A program made the translations under genes and the position numbers. The notes beneath the pieces are model-generated. The model did no database searches. It saw only the letters and a list, made by a program, of their open reading frames with translations, and was not told where the DNA came from. From an uncultured Bacteroidales bacterium (GTDB lineage Bacteria > Bacteroidota > Bacteroidia > Bacteroidales > UBA932): a stretch of DNA of 64,000 bases. Location of the stretch: the NCBI GenBank assembly GCA_945487035.1, contig CALYTI010000005.1, forward strand, positions 41,950 through 105,949, written 5' to 3'. Below are positions 33,217-39,357 of this stretch, piece by piece; the first letter of the stretch is position 1; each line of letters starts with the position of its first letter.

Positions 33217-35730
33217 TTACAGCGCGTTTGAATAGTCATAGCCGACGATACGCGACGCGTAGGACGGCCAGCTGGCCTTATAAGCTTCTTCTGAACCTAA
33301 CGGCACATAAATCGTAACTGGACATTCGGAGAATGCATATTCACCATAAGTGCTTAGCGATATGGCCTTTATATATGTGCTTGTCATGCTGCTGCAACCA
33401 AAGAATGCACCATACATAATCTTTTTAACGCTTTCTGGAATAGTGATACTTGTCAGTTTTGAGCAGTAATAGAATGCAAAGTCATTAATCTCAGTAACGC
33501 TTTCCGGAATGGTTATGCTCGTCAGGCTGCTGCATCTAGAGAATGCACCATTCATAATCTTTTTAACGCTTTCTGGAATAGTGATACTTGTCAGTTTTGA
33601 GCAGTTATAGAATGTATGTTCATTAATCTCAGTAACGCTTTCCGGAATGGTTATGCTTGTCAGGCTGGTGCAATAGTAGAATGCCTCACTTCCAATCGAA
33701 GTTATGCCTTCGTTCATCACAACGGCGGTTAAATTACTACATTCCTTGAAAGCTCTGTTTCCAATAGACGTGATACTATTTGGGAAAGTGATTTCTTTCA
33801 AACTTTCACAAGAGCTAAAATATGAATACGGTATGGTCTTTACTGACGTGAAATACTGGAACTCGTTGAAGGTCTGGAAGGTCTTATTTGACAAGGTCAT
33901 TCTGTACAAGTCGGTGACGGCGGCAGCTTCGGCGTAAGAGAGTTCACCGTCTTTGTCGGTGTCGAAAGCAGTTAGACATAGTTCCTTCATTTCGTCGTCT
34001 TCAAAGATAACGTATTTTGCGAGTTTCCAACAGCCGACGATACGCGACGCGTATTCCGGCCATCCGGCCTTATAAGCTTCTTCTGAACCTAACGGCACAT
34101 AAATCGTAGCTGGACAATTGGCGAATGCATTTGAGCCATAAGTGCTTAGAGATGTGGCCTTAAAATATATGCTTGTCAGGCTGGTGCAATCAGCAAATGC
34201 AGTAAACTCAATCGTAGTAACGTTTTCCGGAATAGTAATGCTTGTCAGGCTTGTGCAATCTTCGAATGCAGATCCCATAATCTGAGAAACGCTTTCCGGA
34301 ATAGTTATGCTTGTCAGGCTTGTGCACTTATAGAATGTATAATTAGTAATCTCAGTAACGCTTTCCGGAATGGTTATGCTCGTCAGGCTGCTGCATTCTG
34401 AGAATGCACCGTAGTCAATCGAAGTAACGCTTTCCGGAATGGTTATGCTTGTCAGGCTGGTGCAATAGTAGAATGCCTCACTTCCAATCGAAGTTATGCC
34501 TTCGTTCATCACAACGGCGGTTAAATTACTACATTCCTTGAAAGCTCTGTTTCCAATAGACGTGATACTATTTGGGAAAGTGATTTCTTTCAAACTTTCA
34601 CAAGAGCTAAAATATGAATACGGTATGGTCTTTACTGACGTGAAATACTGGAACTCGTTGAAGGTCTGGAAGGTCTTATTTGACAAGGTCATTCTGTACA
34701 AGTCGGTGACGGCGGCAGCTTCGGCGTAAGAGAGTTCACCGTCTTTGTCGGTGTCGAAAGCAGTAACACATAGTTCCTTCATTTCGTCGTCTTCAAAGAC
34801 AATGTTCTCTGTTCCGGCGGAGGTAATAGGGACGGTAACAACAGGCATTTTCAGGACTGAAGACCTTTTGATTTCATTTGAAACAGAAGCTTTTATAGGC
34901 ATCACTTTGCCTTCTGTATCAACGACCTTTACGGTAAAGCCGTTGCTGAAGACGGTAGGAGGAACGGAGATGATGAATAGTGTCGGAACGGCAGGGTCCA
35001 ACTGGACACCATCGCCGCAGTCCAGCGTAATGGTCCCGGTAGCCTCTGCGCTCATTGTTATGCTCGGAACTTTCGCTCCGGGATAAGCAGTAATGGATGA
35101 CGAGCCCGCAAGCTTTTCATTATTATTGCCTTTCAGTATTATTCTTTTCACCGCACACTCTCCGCAAAGCTGAAGTTTCAACGCTCCGTTAACGTTCTTG
35201 AACTTCAGGGAGTGATCGGATACCGAATTTGTCACCGCAACCATTGCAAACGATTCCTGCGCGAATGAATTCGCCTGATACTGCTGTGAGGAAGGGAATT
35301 GGAAGCCGGAAATGGTGTAGAATGTTGACTCCACTCCGCCTTCGGAGACGGTCTTACTGCTGCAGCCGAGGCCGTCAGAATACGGATAGACTGCAATATT
35401 TGCCGGTATCTCCATTCCGGAGGAGAATTCTCCGTTGACTTCGCTATTGTCACTTATCAAAGTAAAGATACCGCTGGAAGTTCCGTCGCATTGTTCCTTG
35501 ACCTGGTAGGTGTCAGCGACCGTTGCGCCCTGGAAAATCGCGATTTGGTCTCCTTTCGTCCAGACTATGCTGTTTTCCTCGGTCATCGAAGTCTTTGTTG
35601 GTCCATCGAAGCATTCGAGGCTGGCCACAAATTCTTCGCCCGTGTTTTGCACTGGGTTTTCGAGTATTATTTCTTGCTGGCAGGCAACGGACAATGCGAT
35701 GCCTAACGACAATATGAATATCTTTTTCAT
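33217..35730 (-). CDS. BspA-type leucine-rich repeat surface lipoprotein with EF-hand-like loops
   Basis: This 837-aa predicted surface lipoprotein uses the ATG at 35730 (MKKIFILSLGIALSVAC); the track extends 41 codons too far. Residues about 25-310 resemble a fimbrillin-like beta domain (SIVWTKGDQIAIFQG). Two tandem modules follow, each with an EF-hand/dockerin-like loop FDTDKDGELSYAEA and LRR_5/BspA repeats of about 23 aa (SLTSITIPESVT). The modules share a nearly identical 377-base block. Each repeat series ends IYVPLGSEEAYKA. BspA proteins bind host or community surfaces; the role here is inferred adhesion. Promoter and function of the N-terminal domain are not evident. Confidence 0.88.
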   Translation of the reverse strand: MKKIFILSLGIALSVACQQEIILENPVQNTGEEFVASLECFDGPTKTSMTEENSIVWTKGDQIAIFQGATVADTYQVKEQCDGTSSGIFTLISDNSEVNGEFSSGMEIPANIAVYPYSDGLGCSSKTVSEGGVESTFYTISGFQFPSSQQYQANSFAQESFAMVAVTNSVSDHSLKFKNVNGALKLQLCGECAVKRIILKGNNNEKLAGSSSITAYPGAKVPSITMSAEATGTITLDCGDGVQLDPAVPTLFIISVPPTVFSNGFTVKVVDTEGKVMPIKASVSNEIKRSSVLKMPVVTVPITSAGTENIVFEDDEMKELCVTAFDTDKDGELSYAEAAAVTDLYRMTLSNKTFQTFNEFQYFTSVKTIPYSYFSSCESLKEITFPNSITSIGNRAFKECSNLTAVVMNEGITSIGSEAFYYCTSLTSITIPESVTSIDYGAFSECSSLTSITIPESVTEITNYTFYKCTSLTSITIPESVSQIMGSAFEDCTSLTSITIPENVTTIEFTAFADCTSLTSIYFKATSLSTYGSNAFANCPATIYVPLGSEEAYKAGWPEYASRIVGCWKLAKYVIFEDDEMKELCLTAFDTDKDGELSYAEAAAVTDLYRMTLSNKTFQTFNEFQYFTSVKTIPYSYFSSCESLKEITFPNSITSIGNRAFKECSNLTAVVMNEGITSIGSEAFYYCTSLTSITIPESVTEINEHTFYNCSKLTSITIPESVKKIMNGAFSRCSSLTSITIPESVTEINDFAFYYCSKLTSITIPESVKKIMYGAFFGCSSMTSTYIKAISLSTYGEYAFSECPVTIYVPLGSEEAYKASWPSYASRIVGYDYSNAL
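33631..34007. repeat. Intragenic duplication, copy a (copy b at 34423-34799)
   Basis: The 377-base block recurs 792 bases away within the same gene with, by eye, two mismatches (in GCAGTTAGACATAG versus GCAGTAACACATAG). The period equals one EF-hand plus LRR module (264 codons). The near identity indicates a recent duplication or gene conversion. Confidence 0.85.
34423..34799. repeat. Intragenic duplication, copy b
   Basis: Partner of 33631-34007. Sequences on both sides diverge, for example CATTCATAATC versus GTAGTCAATCG contexts, so only this part has been kept the same. Confidence 0.85.
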
Positions 35731-35761
35731 TGTTATAAAGGGAATTTTAGATTTGTGATTG

Positions 35762-35884
35762 TTAGGACCAGCTGCCGTTTTCTTCTTCGACGCGCTCAAG
35801 GGTGCTCGTACTCTGGCAAAGAACATTCTGGCAGTCCAATTCAAGCTCCTCACATTCGGGAGCAGAGTAGTGTAAGGTTTTCAT
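35762..35884 (-). CDS. Small peptide gene preceding the BspA-like lipoprotein (40 aa)
   Basis: The frame MKTLHYSAPECEELELDCQN...EEENGSWS is too short for the ORF track. The pattern (Lys-rich start, P-E-x-E-x-L, then a V-L-C-x-S segment, acidic tail) resembles short peptides often found just before fimbrillin- or BspA-type genes in Bacteroidales. It ends 31 bases before the lipoprotein ATG on the same strand, so both can share a transcript. Function is unknown. Confidence 0.6.
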   Translation of the reverse strand: MKTLHYSAPECEELELDCQNVLCQSTSTLERVEEENGSWS

Positions 35885-36090
35885 TCGCGTAGGGTGTAAT
35901 TTAGTTATTGTTTACTTTTGCGTCTCGATTACCAACTCTTTCGATACTTTCTATACACCTTTTATCATTATGCAATTATCAAAATGGCGAAAGGTACGAA
36001 AGAGATTCACGCTATGCTAAACGTGCTGGAGCAGACGCTTTCTCATTTTATATTATTGTCAAAGTGAAAACAAACAAATTGGAGAATCCA
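35885..36090. other. Gap with an orphan plus-strand -7 box
   Basis: TACTTTTGC at 35913-35921 matches the plus-strand consensus but leads only to a 27-codon frame at 35983 (MAKGTKEIHAML...). I see no supported gene here. Confidence 0.35.
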
Positions 36091-36588
36091 TCATAATCCA
36101 GACATCGTTTCGCCGATTATTCTAAATGAGCGGCCATTAGGTTCAGCACTGTAGTAATACTCAAATTTGCCTCCCTTGGGATAATAGCTTAGTGACTCCG
36201 AATCTTTGTTCTCTGAAATGATAGCTGCAAAATAACCGACTATCTGCTTGTCAATTAACATGTCATGTGACTCTTTCAAGAAAAGGGCAATATTATCCTC
36301 ATATTGTTTTACAATCTCCTTTGACGTAGCAGAAAAGGCATTCACATGTAATTCATTGAATAGAGCGACACGAATTGGATTCCGTTCTATGGGTTCCACA
36401 ATGAATGGTACATTTATCTTAGCTACACTATGAATAGTCCATCCATCAACGCTACATAAATTGTTCAATGCTGTAACATGCAAATCCAAGTCAGATTCAA
36501 TTTTGTGGTCTGAAGAAAGTGTTCTGACAATTCTAGCCAATTCCCTGCTAATAGGATGGTCGACTCCAATGTTTTCAAAATAACCCAT
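36091..36588 (-). CDS. Unrecognised cytoplasmic protein (165 aa)
   Basis: I do not recognise a family. The protein (MGYFENIGVDHPISRELARIV...) has no signal or transmembrane segment and mixes helices with short strands; SYYPKGGKFEYYYSAEPNGR near the C-terminus looks like a beta-hairpin. The track begins at a TTG; the ATG three codons in is preferred. It lies 28 bases downstream of a small HTH protein on the same strand, so it is probably co-transcribed with it. Base composition is AT-rich relative to the housekeeping flanks. Confidence 0.65.
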   Translation of the reverse strand: MGYFENIGVDHPISRELARIVRTLSSDHKIESDLDLHVTALNNLCSVDGWTIHSVAKINVPFIVEPIERNPIRVALFNELHVNAFSATSKEIVKQYEDNIALFLKESHDMLIDKQIVGYFAAIISENKDSESLSYYPKGGKFEYYYSAEPNGRSFRIIGETMSGL

Positions 36589-36615
36589 AATTTCCAATTT
36601 TTTATTTATGCCTAT

Positions 36616-36912
36616 CTATATTTGTTTGCCATCTCCTGAATGCGCACTTTCTGCCTCATTAGATAATGTCCATAAGAAATCATAGCTTGTCTTGAGATAG
36701 CGCCATTCGGTTTCGCTCATTTTTAGGGTGATTTTTTTGGCCTGTTCAATGCTGAGTATATCCCTCTGCAGCGTGCGTATAGTGTAATTGATGCCAAATT
36801 CCGACAATCCGCCCATTGCATCTATCAACTCTTCGGCGGGGATATAATTCCTGCGTCCGCTCAATTTGTTGATAATGCGGCTATATCTCGTCAGTTGGTT
36901 CATTTTTGCCAT
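36616..36912 (-). CDS. Short HTH protein resembling the N-terminus of a WYL-type regulator
   Basis: The 98-aa protein MAKMNQLTRYSRIINKLSGR...YIPAEELIDAMG...INYTIRTLQRDILSIEQAKKI matches the DeoR-like winged helix that opens WYL-domain regulators (helix, E-E-L, T-x-R-T-L-Q-R-D-I). The WYL part that normally follows is missing, so it is either a truncated regulator or a stand-alone DNA-binding protein. The TTG used by the track (36930) is rejected in favour of ATG at 36912. It may control the adjacent 165-aa gene. Confidence 0.6.
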   Translation of the reverse strand: MAKMNQLTRYSRIINKLSGRRNYIPAEELIDAMGGLSEFGINYTIRTLQRDILSIEQAKKITLKMSETEWRYLKTSYDFLWTLSNEAESAHSGDGKQI

Positions 36913-36997
36913 AGGGCGCAAAGTTGGCAACCATTGGCGACAAAATGTGTCGTTATTTAGCCTTAGTGTTCGTAATCTCCCTAGACGAACGGGTACA

Positions 36998-37318
36998 AAA
37001 AAGACGTGGGAGTTTTACTCTTGCTTATCCCAGATCCAGGCCTTCGCTGCCAAACTCAAAGGATAAGCAACGTAGCTAGCCCACGTCAGGGATGATATAC
37101 AGTAATCTCCACGCCCAGATAACAGCGCGGATGACCGAATCGTCATCACCAGTGGACGCTCCCGTTGCGCTATCTTCTTTGAGTTTCAAATTGCGAAGTT
37201 TGGATCTAGAAGATAAACGTCAAGTAACGTCTTCGTATGTCTTTTGCCCACCCAACCCTGCAACCAGTTCCCAGAAACGGAAGTCTCCGAAAAATCCGGC
37301 CGCTGGGCTAGCTAAGCA
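36998..37318 (-). ncRNA. Candidate structured RNA of about 320 nt
   Basis: Read on the minus strand, a perfect -7 box is followed by TTAGCTAGCCCA, whose complement TGGGCTAGCTA occurs about 230 bases later and would close a long-range stem. Inside are stable hairpins, for example TATCTTCT/AGAAGATA and GATGAC-GATTCG-GTCATC. The 3' part holds a nested stem GACGTGGG...TTGCTTATCC...GGATAAGCAA...CCCACGTC directly followed by TTTTTT, a classical terminator. The GTGGG strand could pair with either partner, so two alternative folds are possible. I could not match it to tmRNA, RNase P RNA, SRP RNA or a known riboswitch; 6S-type RNA is not excluded. Confidence 0.55.
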
Positions 37319-37321
37319 AAG

Positions 37322-37330
37322 GCAAATATA
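37322..37330 (-). promoter_or_regulatory. -7 box TATATTTGC for the candidate RNA
   Basis: A perfect TAnnTTTG match on the minus strand, placing transcription start a few bases before the 5' strand of the long-range stem. Confidence 0.55.
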
Positions 37331-37397
37331 TGAAAATAAATCTTACAATCTCGTAAATATAAAAAAAATAGTTCGTTGCATTTATTCGCATCATAAT

Positions 37398-37420
37398 AGG
37401 GTAGTATTTCATCGAGGGTA
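37398..37420 (-). repeat. Element C in inverted orientation (right side of module 3)
   Basis: GGGTAGTATTTCATCGAGGGTA is the reverse complement of CTCGATGAAACACTACCC at 33050-33071 with one mismatch over 18 bases. The pair encloses module 3 as terminal inverted repeats would. GC-rich hairpins (GGAGGCGGCCCTCGGGCCTCC) follow directly. Confidence 0.6.
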
Positions 37421-37563
37421 TCCGGAGGCGGCCCTCGGGCCTCCACCACATAGTCCGCCTGTGGCGAACCACAGGAATACCGAGAAGGAAACGCGACAAA
37501 TCCATTCTTTGGCGTGTAGTTCTGCAGCCTGTTCTAATACTTCAACAGGTGGTAGTGATAGTT

Positions 37564-37682
37564 GAAATGAATGTGAACATCCGCTCGCTGCGCGTTCTGC
37601 AGAGTTGTTCGGGTAGGGTTCCATCACATTGCCGGCTAATGCCCACTGGTAATTTCCTGATGTGACAGATCAGGAAAACCGG
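37564..37682 (+). repeat. Island boundary copy 4: recO tail with one-base deletion, block A and short B palindrome
   Basis: GAAATGAATGTGAACATCCGCTCGCTGCGCGTTCTGC repeats 37 bases of the recO 3' end; the following CAGAGTTG (recO CGGGAGTTG) has lost one base, so the frame is broken. Then GGTTCCATCACATTGCCGGCTAATGCCCACTGG and TTTCCTGATGTGACAGATCAGGAAAA follow. It forms the right-hand partner of 22615-22730. Confidence 0.85.
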
Positions 37683-37748
37683 AAGCGTCTCTGCAATTAA
37701 GTGACATCAGGAACTGCCTAATGTGCCTTTTTTGTGCTCTCAGGGCAG

Positions 37749-37896
37749 TTGTTCCAAATCGTTTTGGGATTAACCCCTCGTAGAAGGCCCTGAAAGGCAT
37801 GTCCATCCCAAAACGACGACTTTTTGCCTCGTTTTGGGATTCACCCCTTCTGAAAGGCCCTCCAGGGCACACCAATCCCAAAACGATTTGGAACAA
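37749..37896. repeat. Twin-hairpin repeat family D (arms CGTTTTGGGAT)
   Basis: A perfect 23-base outer inverted repeat (TTGTTCCAAATCGTTTTGGG and its complement) encloses two hairpins, 37760-37815 and 37830-37885, each with arms CGTTTTGGGAT/ATCCCAAAACG. The bodies (AAGGCCCTCCAGGGCACA) match the family D pair at 22846 read backwards, but the arms differ from CGTTTGGTGA and are still perfectly complementary. Confidence 0.85.
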
Positions 37897-38117
37897 GGCT
37901 TTTCGGCCATTCTCATCACGGCCAAAGCACAAAGAACACCCCCGCAATTGCCATTTTCTGAAAAATTAGCAAAAATAGGGGGGGTAGAATTGCTATTTGA
38001 CCCTCAAGAAAGGCGAAATGGCAAAAAACAGGGGTCGGAATAAATGCTTCTATTTGTGCAGTACTAACAAAGACAACAGGTACCCACAAACAAACCAAGT
38101 ACCCACAAACCCAGATT
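37897..38117. other. Gap before the glutaminase gene
   Basis: Contains a loose inverted repeat TTGCCATTT / AAATGGCAA (about 37949 and 38026) around an A/G-rich stretch, and CTATTTGTG near 38050 as an imperfect -7 box. No gene seen. Confidence 0.35.
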
Positions 38118-38765
38118 ATGCTGAAAGACAACGACTACCGGCAGATACTCGAGGGCATTCGCGACGATGTCAAAGAATTCTCTTACGAAGGCAAACAGGC
38201 CGACTACATCCCGGCATTGGCACGCGTGAATCCCAACCAGTTCGGAATGTGCCTCAGACTGGTGGACGGAAAAGAATTCGCTGTAGCCCAAGCAGATACG
38301 GCATTCTCCATCCAGAGTATCTCCAAAGTCTTCGCACTCGCGATGGCAATATCCCTCAAAGGTGAAGGCATATGGTCCAGGGTCGGCAAAGAACCCTCCG
38401 GCACAGCCTTCAACTCCCTCGTGCAGCTTGAAGCCGAAAAAGGACTCCCGCGAAACCCCTTCATCAATGCCGGGGCCATGGTCATCGCCGACGTGCTCCT
38501 CTCCTCCCTGCCGGATGCCAGACAGAGTTTTCTGGACCTGATGAGGGAAATCAGCGACAACCCCGACCTGTCCTACGACGAGGAAATCGCCCTCTCCGAA
38601 AGGGAATACGGCTATCTCAATGCAGCAATAGTCAATCTGCTCAAATACCCCGGACGCTACTCCGTAGCAGTCTGGAGCCCGAGACTCAACAGCAAAGGCA
38701 ATTCGGTGATGGGAATGAAAGCCCTCGAACTGCTGACAACCAGAACGAAGGAATCCATATTCTAA
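38118..38765 (+). CDS. glsA: Glutaminase A-like protein with an internal in-frame deletion
   Basis: Glutaminase converts glutamine to glutamate and ammonia. The 215-aa protein matches its N-terminal part well: FSIQSISKVFALA holds the catalytic S67-x-x-K70, and EAEKGLPRNPFINAGAMV is typical. After YGYLNAAIVNLLK (residue 176) it jumps to YPGRYSVAVWSPRLNSKGNSVMGMKALELL, the normal extreme C-terminus. Family members are about 300-310 aa, so roughly 90 residues are absent, including the stretch with the second and third conserved tyrosine regions and the GVGGGI loop. The frame is kept, but activity is doubtful. It borders the island, so the loss may be linked to rearrangement there. Confidence 0.8.
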   Translation: MLKDNDYRQILEGIRDDVKEFSYEGKQADYIPALARVNPNQFGMCLRLVDGKEFAVAQADTAFSIQSISKVFALAMAISLKGEGIWSRVGKEPSGTAFNSLVQLEAEKGLPRNPFINAGAMVIADVLLSSLPDARQSFLDLMREISDNPDLSYDEEIALSEREYGYLNAAIVNLLKYPGRYSVAVWSPRLNSKGNSVMGMKALELLTTRTKESIF

Positions 38766-38775
38766 AAAAGGAGGA

Positions 38776-39357
38776 CTACTCAGCCATAAGGTACTTCGCC
38801 ATCAGACGAAGTGCCGCTCCGCGGTGGGATATGGCATTCTTCTGCGAGGCGGAGATTTCCGCAAGAGTGTGGTCAGGATACTCACGCGGGATGAACACAG
38901 GATCATAGCCAAAACCCTGACGGCCTTCGCGATGCAGGGCAATCTTCCCTTCCAGGCAACCGTCGAACTGGCGCACTTCGCCTCCACGGATGAGGGTGAC
39001 CACACAGCGGAAACGGGCTGTGCGGGGACCTCCCGCCTTCGCCATTTCGGCAAGCAGCTTCTCCATATTGTCGTCAAAGTTGCAATGCGGTCCTGCATAG
39101 CGCGCAGTATAGACCCCGGGAGCTCCTCCCAGACAATCCACCTCAAGTCCGGTATCATCAGCAAAACAGTCCAGTCCGGAGGCATCATAGATGGCACTCG
39201 CCTTAATCAGACTGTTCTCGGCAAGGGTACTTCCCGTCTCCTCGATATCGTCGTCCAGGCCGAGGTCGGCCGGTGTAACCAACTCATAATCAAGCCCAAG
39301 TATCTCCTGAGCCTCGGCAAGCTTGCCTCTGTTTCCCGTAGCAAAAACCAGTCTCAT
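38776..39357 (-). CDS. rdgB: RdgB/HAM1-family non-canonical purine NTP pyrophosphatase
   Basis: This house-cleaning enzyme hydrolyses dITP, ITP and XTP to monophosphates. The 193-aa protein begins LVFATGNRGKLAEAQEIL (the family T-x-N-x-x-K motif), has LDCFADDTGLEVDCLGGAPGVYTARYAG and FGYDPVFIP, all diagnostic, and the C-terminal ISHRGAALR. Its ATG overlaps the stop of the upstream S41 protease (ATGA), making it the last gene of the U32-S41-RdgB operon. Confidence 0.95.
   Translation of the reverse strand: MRLVFATGNRGKLAEAQEILGLDYELVTPADLGLDDDIEETGSTLAENSLIKASAIYDASGLDCFADDTGLEVDCLGGAPGVYTARYAGPHCNFDDNMEKLLAEMAKAGGPRTARFRCVVTLIRGGEVRQFDGCLEGKIALHREGRQGFGYDPVFIPREYPDHTLAEISASQKNAISHRGAALRLMAKYLMAE

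Noticed and set aside
33704-34729. Two identical 77-aa plus-strand ORFs (33704 and 34496)
   Set aside because: They are shadows of the duplicated block on the opposite strand of the LRR gene.
35983-36066. 27-codon plus-strand frame after an orphan -7 box
   Set aside because: Too short, no conservation evidence and no recognisable pattern.
36998-37318. tmRNA, RNase P RNA or SRP RNA as the identity of the structured region
   Set aside because: No tag-encoding frame or T-arm end for tmRNA, no GGAAAGTCC-type core for RNase P, and no GGAAGG-type SRP loop were found.
37092-37565. 157-aa plus-strand ORF over the candidate RNA
   Set aside because: Low-quality composition, no family, and it crosses the opposite-strand promoter and the inverted repeats; the RNA reading explains the sequence better.
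22615-37896. Classical integron cassette array
   Set aside because: The structured repeats and modular cargo invite the comparison, but there is no integron integrase, modules contain several genes on both strands with their own promoters, and no attC core sites were recognised.
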